The notes under the pieces are model-generated. The model worked only from the letters and a program-made list of their open reading frames with translations. It did no database searches and had not been told where the DNA came from. This document shows, in pieces, positions 9,240 through 17,347 of a DNA stretch of 64,000 bases. The stretch's first letter is position 1, and every line of letters starts with the position of its first letter. The DNA is from Paraburkholderia azotifigens (GTDB lineage Bacteria; Pseudomonadota; Gammaproteobacteria; Burkholderiales; Burkholderiaceae): positions 2,418,001-2,482,000 of the forward strand of contig NZ_VOQS01000003.1 of NCBI RefSeq assembly GCF_007995085.1. The letters run 5' to 3'. Both the position numbers and the translations under genes were made by a program.

Positions 9240-10325
9240 ATGTTGAGCCATGTCCATCCTTCCCGAGCCGACAGGCCGCGGCCGCTGCGCTTCGGCATCG
9301 TGCTGTTGCCTAACTTCACGTTGACGGCCTTTTCCGGTTTCGTCGATCTGCTCCGGCTCGCCAGCGACGAAGGCGACATGAGCCGGCCCGTGCGCTGTTC
9401 GTGGACGATCGTCGGCGAGTCGCTCGTGCCCGTCAGAGCGAGCTGCGGCATCCAGGTCGCGCCGTGGATCACGTTCGATGAAGCGGGCGTGTTCGATTAC
9501 GTCGTCGTCGTGGGCGGTCTGCTGCATTCGGGGCCGTCCGCGAGCAAGGCGACGCTCCAGTTCATCCAGGACGCCGCGAAGACGCCCGCGACGCTGGTCG
9601 GCATCTGCACGGGCGTGTTCGCGCTGATGCGCGCCGACGTGATGGATGGCTACCGGATGTGCGTGAGCTGGTTCCACTACTGGGACTTCGTCGAACGCTT
9701 TCCGGGCGTCGACGAACGCAACCTTGTCGCCGACCGGCTCTTCGTGATCGACCGGCGGCGCATTACCTGTTCGGGCGGGCGCGCGTCGATCGACGTCGCC
9801 GCCGCCATCCTGCTGCGCCACGTCGAGGCGACGATCGTGCAGAAGGCGCTGCGCATCATGCTGGTCGACGACGCGCAGAAGGGCAACGCGCCGCAGCCGC
9901 ATCCGCCCGGTCTCGAACCCGCGACGCATCCGAAGGTGCGCCGCGCGATCCTGCTGATGGAGCAGCACATCGGGCAGCCGTTGAGTCTCGCCGATCTCGC
10001 GCAACGGCTCGAGATGTCGGTCCGGCAGCTCGAACGCCTTTTCGCCGCCGAGACGGGCAAGTCGCCGCATGCGTATGGACGGCAGATCCGCATCCGGATG
10101 GCGTCGTGGCTGCTGACGAGTTCGGACCGCACGGTCGCCGATATCGCCACGTCGTGCGGCTTCTCCGATGCCTCGCATCTCGGCCGCGAGTTCAGAAAGG
10201 AATTCGGCGAATCGCCGAACGCCTACCGCGTGGCGCGGCCGCCGAGCCAGTCGCCCGCGCTGCCCGCCAGTTGGGACACGAACGGCGGGCACGTGCAGGC
10301 GGACAATGGAAACGCAGCGATCTGA
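9240..10325 (+). CDS. GATase1-like/AraC-family regulator (GlxA/CdhR/GbdR type)
   Basis: Regulator of 361 residues with two parts. The DJ-1/PfpI-like N-terminal domain (~18-200) shows FGIVLLPNFTLTAFSGFVDLLRLA and a VGICTGVFAL elbow. The C-terminal AraC double helix-turn-helix (~235-345) shows PLSLADLAQRLEMSVRQLERLF and VADIATSCGFSDASHLGREFRKEFG. This architecture is known from GbdR, CdhR and SouR, which activate glycine betaine, carnitine and sarcosine catabolism. That supports a quaternary-amine substrate for the flanking enzymes. The C-terminus overlaps possible upstream starts of the next LysR gene. Confidence 0.9.
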   Translation: MLSHVHPSRADRPRPLRFGIVLLPNFTLTAFSGFVDLLRLASDEGDMSRPVRCSWTIVGESLVPVRASCGIQVAPWITFDEAGVFDYVVVVGGLLHSGPSASKATLQFIQDAAKTPATLVGICTGVFALMRADVMDGYRMCVSWFHYWDFVERFPGVDERNLVADRLFVIDRRRITCSGGRASIDVAAAILLRHVEATIVQKALRIMLVDDAQKGNAPQPHPPGLEPATHPKVRRAILLMEQHIGQPLSLADLAQRLEMSVRQLERLFAAETGKSPHAYGRQIRIRMASWLLTSSDRTVADIATSCGFSDASHLGREFRKEFGESPNAYRVARPPSQSPALPASWDTNGGHVQADNGNAAI

Positions 10326-10338
10326 CGAGAGCCAGCCA

Positions 10339-11268
10339 ATGAAACCGCTCACGCAAGGGACCAAGGGATACCGGCGCCTGATTCCGTCGATGACCGCGCT
10401 CGTCGAGTTCGAATCGGTGGCGCGGCTGGGCAGCTTCACCGTCGCGGCGAACGAACTCGGCGTCACGCAGGCAGCCGTCAGCCGTCAGGTCAAATTTCTC
10501 GAAGACACGCTCGGCGTGCGCCTGTTTCATCGTCTGCACCGCTCGATCGAACTCACGGAGGAAGGCAAGGCGCTGTATCTCGTCATCGCCGAGTCGATGC
10601 AGAAAATTGCCGGCGTGTTCGACCGGCTCGCCACGGGGCCCGTGCAGCAGGAGCTGGTGCTGGCCGCGACGTCGGCGTTCTCGCATTTCCGGCTGCTGCC
10701 GCGTCTCGAATCGATCCGCAACGCGCAGCCGAATCTCCAGCTTCGCCTGTCGACGCAGATGTTCACCGCGGATCTTCGGCACAAGGAGATCGACGTCGCC
10801 GTGCGCTTCGGCAACGGACGCTGGGGCGACGGCACGGCGACCCTGCTGTTCGACGAAGAAGTTTTTCCCGTGTGCTCGCCGAAGTGGCTGGCGGCGCGCG
10901 GCATGCCCGCCTCGCTTCAGGACGTCGCGAACGCCGCGCTGATCGAATCGGACTCGACCTCGGAAGGCTGGATGGGCTGGGAAGAATGGTTCCATGCCGT
11001 CGGCCTGCATCCGTTGCGCCTGAACTTTGCGCTGCGCTGCAGTCTGTACACGGACGCGATCCAGGCGGCGCGTTACGGGCAGGGTATCGCGCTCGGATGG
11101 GGCAGGCTGGTGCACGATCTCGTCGATGCCGGCGAGCTCGTCAGGCTGCCCGTCGCGTCGTTCAAGACCAACGATGCGTACTTCGTCGTGGTGCCGCACG
11201 GACGCACCATCACGCCCGCCGTCGACGGTCTCATCGAGTGGCTTCGACAGGATGCGGCGGTGCAGTGA
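10339..11268 (+). CDS. LysR-family transcriptional regulator (GcvA-like)
   Basis: Regulator of 309 residues. The ATG at 10339 lies 13 nt after the preceding stop; an alternative ATG at 10306 overlaps the upstream gene. The N-terminal winged helix (IPSMTALVEFESVARLGSF, then TVAANELGVTQAAVSRQVKFLE) is typical. In the effector domain, DVAVRFGNGRWGDG and the serine at ESDSTSEGW resemble GcvA-type proteins that respond to glycine or related amines. It is the gene immediately upstream of the Rieske oxygenase and its promoter, so it is a good candidate regulator for it. Confidence 0.9.
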   Translation: MKPLTQGTKGYRRLIPSMTALVEFESVARLGSFTVAANELGVTQAAVSRQVKFLEDTLGVRLFHRLHRSIELTEEGKALYLVIAESMQKIAGVFDRLATGPVQQELVLAATSAFSHFRLLPRLESIRNAQPNLQLRLSTQMFTADLRHKEIDVAVRFGNGRWGDGTATLLFDEEVFPVCSPKWLAARGMPASLQDVANAALIESDSTSEGWMGWEEWFHAVGLHPLRLNFALRCSLYTDAIQAARYGQGIALGWGRLVHDLVDAGELVRLPVASFKTNDAYFVVVPHGRTITPAVDGLIEWLRQDAAVQ

Positions 11269-11333
11269 GGACCGCTTCGGGCGCGCGCGGCGCTCGCATA
11301 ATCGCAGGTAATGCCAGGCAGAAAATAAAGCGC

Positions 11334-11363
11334 ATTGACGCCCTTTTTCGTCAATCCAATACT
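11334..11363 (+). promoter_or_regulatory. Sigma70-type promoter with embedded dyad, upstream of the Rieske gene
   Basis: TTGACG (11335-11340) is separated by 17 nt from AATACT (11358-11363), a good -35 and a moderate -10. The -35 is part of an inverted repeat, ATTGACG (11334-11340) and CGTCAAT (11349-11355), with a T-run between the arms. A regulator bound to this dyad would directly compete with or position RNA polymerase. The start codon is ~58 nt downstream of the -10. Confidence 0.55.
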
Positions 11364-11420
11364 GGGTTCATCGCGGGACCATTTCGAAGTCCCGACATCC
11401 CCTGAACGCTGGAGAAGACG

Positions 11421-12677
11421 ATGTCCGAAGTGCAAATCAAAACGCATGGTGAGTTGATCCGCAGCCGTCAATCCGGGCACGGCATGCCGGGCGAACTGTT
11501 TGGCCGCCAGGACGTGTTCGAAACGGATGTCGACGTCTTTTTCCACAAGCACTGGATTCTTGTCGGCGTGACGGCGGACGTGCCGGAGCCCGGCGATGTG
11601 TCCGTCGTCGATATCGGCAAGGCGTCGATCATCATCGTGCGCGACGACGATGAAAACGTCCGCACGTACCGCAACGTCTGCCGTCATCGCGGCGCGCGTC
11701 TGAAGGAAGCGGGGAAGTCGACGGTCGGCATGCTGGTGTGTCCGTATCACCAGTGGACTTACGATCTCGACGGCAGCCTGCGTCACGCGTCGCACATGGG
11801 CAAGGACTTCGATCCCACGTGTCGCAGCCTGAAACCCGTGCACACGAAGATCGTCGGGACGCATATTTTCGTGTGCCTCGCGGAGCAGCCGCCCGAAGAT
11901 ATCGCGAAGCTCGAGGAAACGATGCTGCCGCGTTTCGCGCCCTTCGACCTGCAGAATACGAAGATCGCGTTCGAACAGGAGATCGTCGAACAAGGCAACT
12001 GGAAGCTCGTCATCGAGAACAACCGCGAGTGCTATCACTGCGCGGGGACGCATCCGGAACTGACAGCGTCGTTTCTTCCCGAAGACTTCGGCTTCTGCCC
12101 GGAGAATCTCAGCGACGAATCGCTGCGCGCGCTGGAGGAATACAAAACGCGCAATGCGGCCTGCCAGGCGAGCTGGGAGCGCGACGGGTTTGTCTGCGGG
12201 ACGGTCGAATGGCTCGACGAGGACGCCGTCACGCAGTTCAGGACGCAGCAGCTGGTGATCGCCGGAAATGGCGAATCGCAAACGCTCAGCACCAGGGTTG
12301 CCAGCACGAAGCTGCTCGGCAATCTGCAGCGCCGCGATCTAGGCGACACGCATCTGTGGACGCACAACTCCTGGACGCACGTCATGAGCGATCACGCCGT
12401 GATCAGCTACATCATTCCGCTCGCGCCCGACAGGACGCTCGTGCGGTCGAAGTGGCTCGTCCATGCCGATGCCGTGGAAGGCGTGGACTACAAGGTCTCC
12501 GATTTGACGGAGGTGTGGATCGCGACCAACACGCAGGACAAGCATCTCGTCGAAATCACGCACGAAGGGACGCAGGATCCCGCGTACTCGCCGGGCGTGT
12601 TCTCGCCGTTCACGGAAACTTACGTGGACCAGTTTTCCCGCTGGTATGCGGCGCGGCTGAACGCGCACGGCGTCTGA
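11421..12677 (+). CDS. Rieske non-haem iron oxygenase, alpha subunit (GbcA/carnitine-monooxygenase-like)
   Basis: Oxygenase of 418 residues. The Rieske cluster ligands are C87 and H89 (CRHRG) and C107 and H110 (CPYHQW). The mononuclear iron site is signalled by ENNRECYHCAGTHPEL with E203, H206 and H211. Overall style matches the alpha subunits that N-demethylate glycine betaine, stachydrine or carnitine. CTGGAGAAG precedes the ATG. The NAD(P)H-dependent reductase partner expected for this family is not next to it. An N-demethylase fits the betaine importer and the GbdR/CdhR-type regulator. It converges with a PhyH gene 9 nt away. Confidence 0.9.
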   Translation: MSEVQIKTHGELIRSRQSGHGMPGELFGRQDVFETDVDVFFHKHWILVGVTADVPEPGDVSVVDIGKASIIIVRDDDENVRTYRNVCRHRGARLKEAGKSTVGMLVCPYHQWTYDLDGSLRHASHMGKDFDPTCRSLKPVHTKIVGTHIFVCLAEQPPEDIAKLEETMLPRFAPFDLQNTKIAFEQEIVEQGNWKLVIENNRECYHCAGTHPELTASFLPEDFGFCPENLSDESLRALEEYKTRNAACQASWERDGFVCGTVEWLDEDAVTQFRTQQLVIAGNGESQTLSTRVASTKLLGNLQRRDLGDTHLWTHNSWTHVMSDHAVISYIIPLAPDRTLVRSKWLVHADAVEGVDYKVSDLTEVWIATNTQDKHLVEITHEGTQDPAYSPGVFSPFTETYVDQFSRWYAARLNAHGV

Positions 12678-12686
12678 CGGCGCGCG

Positions 12687-13478
12687 TCAATACGCGAACT
12701 TCGTGTAATGTTCGCGCGTGGCCGGATCGTCGATGCTGTCCACGCGCGGCATGGTCCGCAACAGCCGCTTCGCCCTCGGGCTGAGGCTCTCGTAGACGCG
12801 CTCCGGCACGTCGATTTGTACTTCCGGCCGGAAGTACCAGCTGCGGCTATAGCCGATCACGACCATCGGTCGCGGCGTGTGCGTCAGATTCGGCGTTCCT
12901 CGATGCAATGCGCGTACGTCGCGGATCATCACGTCGCCCAGTTCCATCGTGATCGCGTGCAACGGCAAGCGGCCCGCTTCGTAGGCTTCCAGCGCTTCAT
13001 CGGAATGCATGCGATGCGTGCCGAGCGTCGTCTCGAACGGCCCGTTGTCGGGCGTCACGTCGCAGAGCGGGAAGTTGACGGCGAGCTGGAACGACGGCGT
13101 TTCAGGGAAGCCGTCGAACAGCGCGGGCGTGTCGCGATGCACGTCCTGATAGTCGGAGCCGTGGAGCGGCGTGTCCGACGCGAGCTGGCACATGACGGGC
13201 TCGTCGCCCGCCACCCGTTCGACGATGCCGAGCACATCCGGGTCGGCAAAAATGGCTTCGTCGGCGAACACGCCGGCAAATGGCAGCGTGATGTAATGCC
13301 GGTTCGGTCCTCTCACGGCCGTCGCGCTTTCGCGCAGACGCTGGTCGAGAAGCACGTCGAATGCGCGGCGCCATTGAAGCAGGGTGTCACGGTCAAAGTG
13401 CTGACGCAGCACCACCATACCGTCGGTGTCGAACTGGTTGGCAAGCGAGTCCAACCCGGCTGTCGTATAGCGGCTCAT
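12687..13478 (-). CDS. Phytanoyl-CoA dioxygenase (PhyH) family protein
   Basis: Fe(II)/2-oxoglutarate-type dioxygenase of 263 residues on the minus strand, with CAGGAGACGCCG before the ATG. The double-stranded beta-helix iron ligands are H114 and D116 (DVHRDTP) and H192 (ALHRGTP); R203 (TPRPMV) is a plausible 2-oxoglutarate carboxylate ligand. Substrates of such proteins range widely (hydroxylation of amino acids, lipids and osmolytes). It is convergent with the Rieske gene, so it need not share its pathway, though an amino-acid or betaine hydroxylase would fit. Confidence 0.85.
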   Translation of the reverse strand: MSRYTTAGLDSLANQFDTDGMVVLRQHFDRDTLLQWRRAFDVLLDQRLRESATAVRGPNRHYITLPFAGVFADEAIFADPDVLGIVERVAGDEPVMCQLASDTPLHGSDYQDVHRDTPALFDGFPETPSFQLAVNFPLCDVTPDNGPFETTLGTHRMHSDEALEAYEAGRLPLHAITMELGDVMIRDVRALHRGTPNLTHTPRPMVVIGYSRSWYFRPEVQIDVPERVYESLSPRAKRLLRTMPRVDSIDDPATREHYTKFAY

Positions 13479-13599
13479 CGGCGTCTCCTGAGTGGTGGCG
13501 GTATGAACGCCACTCTAATACGTGCAGCCGCAACGAGTGTGCGCGACCCCGGGCCCGGATCATGCTCGAGGCTGCTCATCTGTTCGTCGGGGAGCGAAG

Positions 13600-13968
13600 A
13601 TGGGCAATGCACGTAGCACTCAAGGCGCCGTCGATCTCGAAGGCGATGCTCAGGTCACGCTGCTGACGCTGATCGTCGCGCTGCATCTGCTCGTCTACGC
13701 GGAGACGCGTTGGTGGCTGACGGCGTCGCAGGCAGTCGATGCGATGCGGCGCTGGCACATGGCCGATGCGAGCGCACTCGACGTGATGCGCCGGGTCACT
13801 CTGTCGAGCAGGGCGTTGCCGCTTGCGATGCGCCTCGTCGAGTGCCACGCGAGCCTGCGCGACTCGGCGGGTCTGCAAGCGGCTTTTACCGACCAGCTTC
13901 AGATCGACAAGGATGCGGATCAATACCGGATCATTCGCCGCGCATGCGAAACCGCGCTGCTGCGCTAG
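13600..13968 (+). CDS. Hypothetical protein, 122 residues
   Basis: I do not recognise this protein. The ATG at 13600 is preceded by GGGGAGCGAAG, a reasonable ribosome-binding site, and codon use (GC at third positions) looks coding. Residues 18-36 are hydrophobic (VTLLTLIVALHLLVYAETRWW), but the segment contains charged residues and might be an amphipathic helix rather than a membrane anchor. The rest appears helical. It stands alone between the divergent PhyH gene and a convergent minus-strand gene. Confidence 0.55.
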   Translation: MGNARSTQGAVDLEGDAQVTLLTLIVALHLLVYAETRWWLTASQAVDAMRRWHMADASALDVMRRVTLSSRALPLAMRLVECHASLRDSAGLQAAFTDQLQIDKDADQYRIIRRACETALLR

Positions 13969-14068
13969 CGCGACGCAGCGCTTGCGCCGATATGCACTGC
14001 GGGGGCATCGCCGCCCCCATTTTTGCTCCGGCCGTCACGCGGCAGGCATGCCCGTCCCCGCTGCTTCT

Positions 14069-14827
14069 CTACCCTTGCCCGCCCGCGCCGCCTTGCGCCG
14101 GGTTGCCGGGCGCGCCCCACGGTCCGGCATTTCCGCCACCGGCGCCTTGCCCGGCATTTCCACCGGCGCCTTGCTGTTGCATGGCTTGCATGGCTTGCAG
14201 GTGCTGCTGCTGATGTTGCAGGTTCTGCATTCCGAACGCCATGCCCAGAAAGTCATTGAAATTCTGCGGTTGCGGCGGTTGCGGCGGATGTTGCGGCGGA
14301 ACGGCCGGCTGCCCGAACGGATTGTTACCGCCGGATGCTGACTGATCCGGGTCCTGGCCGCCGCCTTTCAGCCCCTGTGAGATCTGCCACTGCCCGTTGG
14401 CGTCCACCGAGACGCCGTGGGACGGACGTTCCGGGTGTGCAGAGTCATAGGTCCGGTACTGGCCACCTTCGTTTTTCACGGGATAGGCCCGATCGTTCAC
14501 GATGATGAACTCGGTTTTGCCGGGATGTTCGTAGTCGACCATGACGTTCCTGTTGTCCTGCGACGGGCCATAGCGCGTCGGCAGGCGGTTCATGGCATAG
14601 GCAGTTGGCCAGCTGGAGGTAGCGGGCCGTGCGCCTGCGCGAGCAGGCGCAGGAGCGGGTGTGGTTTCGCCGCCGCGCGGCGTACCCGTTTGCTCAGGGT
14701 CGTTCCCGTTCTCATGCGGCGAGCTGGGCGGTTCGTGCGGCTCTTCCCGGCCTGGCGGCCTTGCGCCGCCAGGGACTTCGGGATGAAAGATTTCGAATCC
14801 GCGTGCTCCGATAGATGAGACTGTCAT
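14069..14827 (-). CDS. Cysteine-free Pro/Gly/Gln-rich protein of unknown function
   Basis: Protein of 252 residues. The ATG at 14827 has GAGGT at good spacing; a TTG two codons earlier is too close to that site. No cysteine is present. Residues ~20-75 are Pro/Glu/Arg-rich and disordered. Residues ~90-155 look folded (NVMVDYEHPGKTEFIIVNDRAYPV, then YRTYDSAHPERPSHG). The C-terminal third has a Pro/Gln run, a Gln/Met-rich helix (LQHQQQHLQAMQAMQQQ) and a Gly/Ala/Asn-rich tail. There is no signal peptide. The composition recalls harpins and other type III-secreted proteins, but no secretion genes lie nearby and I see no PIP box. Confidence 0.65.
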   Translation of the reverse strand: MTVSSIGARGFEIFHPEVPGGARPPGREEPHEPPSSPHENGNDPEQTGTPRGGETTPAPAPARAGARPATSSWPTAYAMNRLPTRYGPSQDNRNVMVDYEHPGKTEFIIVNDRAYPVKNEGGQYRTYDSAHPERPSHGVSVDANGQWQISQGLKGGGQDPDQSASGGNNPFGQPAVPPQHPPQPPQPQNFNDFLGMAFGMQNLQHQQQHLQAMQAMQQQGAGGNAGQGAGGGNAGPWGAPGNPAQGGAGGQG

Positions 14828-14879
14828 GGTCAATACCTCGTCAGGAAAGAAGGGTACGCAGTCCGCATACCATTCGGCT

Positions 14880-14901
14880 TGTCACATCAGGCGTTGTGAC
14901 A
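14880..14901. promoter_or_regulatory. Perfect inverted repeat TGTCACA-N8-TGTGACA
   Basis: Two 7-bp arms with an 8-nt spacer lie 53 nt upstream of the minus-strand gene at 14827. Position and symmetry suit an operator for a dimeric regulator. A second short hairpin, GCCGC-N5-GCGGC, follows immediately at ~14902-14916 and could instead end the transcript of the 77-residue gene upstream. Confidence 0.4.
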
Positions 14902-14967
14902 GCCGCTCGTGGCGGCCTCCGTACGAGGTATTTGACCGGTCGGGAGCGTGCAGCAGGTAATACGGAA

Positions 14968-15201
14968 TTACGCGCGCAACTCCTCCTCGGCTGCGTGCCA
15001 GTGCTCGGTGACGGCCTTGTCGGTGATGCGCACCTTCGCCAGCAGCGGCACATAGCCGCGCAGCTTGATCTCGCCGACGGCGAGCATTTCCGAGCGGTAA
15101 ATCTCGGGCGTCACCTTCGTGCCGTCCTCGAATTCGACGGTATAGCCGTCGATCGGTCCCCAGCGGCCCTTCGGTACGGGTTCGACATAGACGTGCAGCA
15201 T
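14968..15201 (-). CDS. Small hypothetical protein, 77 residues
   Basis: A 77-residue protein with GGGAGAG at good spacing before the ATG. It begins MLHVYVEPVPKGRW and contains a likely small beta-sheet (DGYTVEFEDGTKVTPEIYRSE, then KLRGYVPLLAKVRITDKAVTEHW). It is soluble and acidic at the C-terminus. I do not recognise a named family; similar short proteins are annotated only as hypothetical in Burkholderia relatives as far as I know. Confidence 0.65.
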   Translation of the reverse strand: MLHVYVEPVPKGRWGPIDGYTVEFEDGTKVTPEIYRSEMLAVGEIKLRGYVPLLAKVRITDKAVTEHWHAAEEELRA

Positions 15202-15588
15202 TTGAACTCTCCCTGCGTTATGAAAAAGCGTCGGGCGGTTCGCTTCGACTCGCCGATCGGTCGTCGGACTGGAGTCGTCGAATGGTCGCCTCTTGTATAA
15301 GAGAGTACCGAACGGGGCGATCTGTGCGGAGCCGCGCCGTGCGTCATCGAGAGAATGAAAAATTCATGTAAATCAATCGGATAGGCGATTCATTTCGCGA
15401 TGTGGAGCGGAGTTTTCCGATACGCATTGCCTTTAAGCTGCCATGCAGCACGCGGTTTTGTGACACGAGCCCTGATTTTGCAATGTGAGATTTTCGGCTT
15501 GCCTGTTGCGTCGAGGTAAGGACACGAGATGTCCCGGGCACGCGGTAGGATGATCGGGCCGAATCCAACGAGACCCAGGGACGAAAAT
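15202..15588. other. 387-nt intergenic region between divergent genes
   Basis: This region separates the minus-strand 77-residue gene from the plus-strand HD hydrolase and must hold both promoters. I see only short symmetry, CTCTT-gtat-AAGAG at 15290-15303, and an AT-richer stretch at ~15350-15400. No convincing gene or RNA is visible. Confidence 0.5.
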
Positions 15589-16116
15589 ATGAACATGCTG
15601 ATCAGGGCAACCGCATTCGCTGCGGACAGGCATCGCAACCAGCGGCGCAAGGACGCCGAGGCCTCGCCTTACATCAACCATCCCATCGCGCTCGCCGACG
15701 TGCTGGCCAACGAAGGCGACGTTGCCGACGAGGCCGTTCTCGTCGCCGCCATTCTTCACGACACGATCGAGGACACGGAAACCTCGATGGACGAACTGGT
15801 TGCGCAGTTCGGTCGGGAAGCCGCCGCTATCGTCGCGGAAGTGACCGACGACAAGACCTTGCCGAAGGCGGAACGCAAGCGCTTGCAGGTCGAGCACGCG
15901 TCCGCTATCAGCGGAAAAGCGCAACTCGTCAAACTCGCCGACAAGATCTGCAATCTCCGCGATATCGCGGCCTGTCCGCCGGCGGATTGGTCCGTCGAGC
16001 GCAAGCGCGAGTATTTCGACTGGGCCAAAGCGGTGGTGGACGGGCTGCGCGGCGTGCATCCCGTGCTCGAGGCGGCGTTCGACCGCGCTTACGAAGCGAA
16101 GCCGCTGGCGGGTTGA
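15589..16116 (+). CDS. MESH1-like small alarmone ((p)ppGpp) hydrolase, HD domain
   Basis: Single-domain RelA/SpoT-type hydrolase of 175 residues, close to the size of animal MESH1. The ATG follows AGGGACG. The fold-defining segments are in order: RHRNQRRKDAEASPYINHP with H31, the HD motif H57-D58 followed by E61-D62 (ILHDTIEDTE), and the distal D118 in LVKLADKICNLRD. These supply the Mn(II) and catalytic residues for 3'-pyrophosphate removal. No synthetase, TGS or ACT domain is present. It would lower (p)ppGpp independently of SpoT; MESH1 homologues also hydrolyse NADPH. Confidence 0.88.
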   Translation: MNMLIRATAFAADRHRNQRRKDAEASPYINHPIALADVLANEGDVADEAVLVAAILHDTIEDTETSMDELVAQFGREAAAIVAEVTDDKTLPKAERKRLQVEHASAISGKAQLVKLADKICNLRDIAACPPADWSVERKREYFDWAKAVVDGLRGVHPVLEAAFDRAYEAKPLAG

Positions 16117-16234
16117 CGAAGTCCGGAAACGGCGGCGTCTGATTCGCCAGGTCCCAAAATGCCGCCGTCCCATGGACAATAGCGGACTTGTGACGAACGA
16201 CGACAAACGAACAGTAACGGGAGAGGGCCGCAAC

Positions 16235-17347
16235 TTGAAACTACTGCACACTGCCGACTGGCAGATCGGAACCCAGTTTGGCCAGTTCACGCCGGAGGAA
16301 GCCGCGCATCTGGCGCAAGCGCGCCTTGACACGGTCAGGCGCATCGCCAGCCTCGCCACCGAACGGGGCATGGACGCGGTGCTGGTCGCGGGCGACGTCT
16401 TCGACCAGCAGACGGTCTCGGAAACGGTGATCCGCAGGCTGTTCGGCGCGCTGTCGGGCTTTGCGGGGCCGTGGTATCTGCTGCCGGGCAACCACGACGC
16501 CGCGCTGGCCGAGAGCGTCTGGACCCGCGCGCAGCGCCTCGGTTGCGTGCCGGACAACGCCCATCTCATTCTCGAACCGGGCGTCATCCTGCTGGATACG
16601 CACCGGGCCGCGCTGCTTTGCGCACCGCTCACGCAGCGCAACACCTACGAAGACACGACCGCGTTCTTCGACCAGCTGGAAACGCCCGACGGCTACCTGC
16701 GAATCGGCCTCGCGCACGGCAGCGTGACGGGCATTCTCCAGGAAGATGTCGATTCGACGAACCCGATCGCGCCGACCCGCGCGCAGACGGCGCGCCTCGA
16801 CTATCTCGCGCTGGGCGACTGGCACGGCGAGTACCAGGTCAACGAGCGCATCCGTTATGCAGGCACGCACGAGCAGGACCGCTTCCGGAGCAACGAGCCC
16901 GGTCACGTTCTCGAAGTCGAGCTGCCTGGGCCGGGCGCGGCGCCCGTCGTGCAGCGCACGCGCCTGAGCAAATACCGCTGGCATCTGCTCAAGCCGCATC
17001 TGACGGTATCGAGCGACGTGACGCAGCTGCGCACGCAGCTCGAAAGCTTCGGCGAACACGACGTGCTGCGTATCGAAGTCACGGGCGACCTCGCGCTCGC
17101 CGACGCCGAAGCGGTGAACGTCGCCATCGAGGAGACCCGCGCGCGCGTGCGTGCGCTGCGCTCGACGACGACAGGCATCAAGGTGCTGCCGACGGAAGAA
17201 GATCTGGCCGCACTCGGCGCGCGCAGCGGTTATCTGGCGAAAGTGGTCGAGCGGCTGCGGGCGATCCAGGCCGACGGCGGCGGCGCCGTCGCGTCCGAAG
17301 CCTTGCTGTTGCTCGCGCGACTCCAGCGTGAAACGGGGGCAGTGTGA
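16235..17347 (+). CDS. SbcD/YhaO-like metallophosphoesterase (DNA repair exonuclease subunit)
   Basis: Calcineurin-type nuclease of 370 residues. I prefer the TTG at 16235, which gives the standard family start MKLLHTADWQIG and has GGGAGAGGG upstream; an in-frame ATG at 16172 would add 21 unrelated residues. Metal motifs are HTADWQ, VAGDVFD, LPGNHDA and LAHG, with GDWHGE later. The stop overlaps the GTG start of the ATPase gene (17344-17347), so the pair is coupled. It resembles the Mre11/SbcD subunit that acts with a Rad50/SbcC-like ATPase on DNA ends. Confidence 0.88.
   Translation: MKLLHTADWQIGTQFGQFTPEEAAHLAQARLDTVRRIASLATERGMDAVLVAGDVFDQQTVSETVIRRLFGALSGFAGPWYLLPGNHDAALAESVWTRAQRLGCVPDNAHLILEPGVILLDTHRAALLCAPLTQRNTYEDTTAFFDQLETPDGYLRIGLAHGSVTGILQEDVDSTNPIAPTRAQTARLDYLALGDWHGEYQVNERIRYAGTHEQDRFRSNEPGHVLEVELPGPGAAPVVQRTRLSKYRWHLLKPHLTVSSDVTQLRTQLESFGEHDVLRIEVTGDLALADAEAVNVAIEETRARVRALRSTTTGIKVLPTEEDLAALGARSGYLAKVVERLRAIQADGGGAVASEALLLLARLQRETGAV

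Noticed and set aside
14834..14967. A PIP box (TTCG-N16-TTCG) that would support type III secretion control of the harpin-like gene
   Set aside because: No such spacing of the half-sites exists in this region on either strand.
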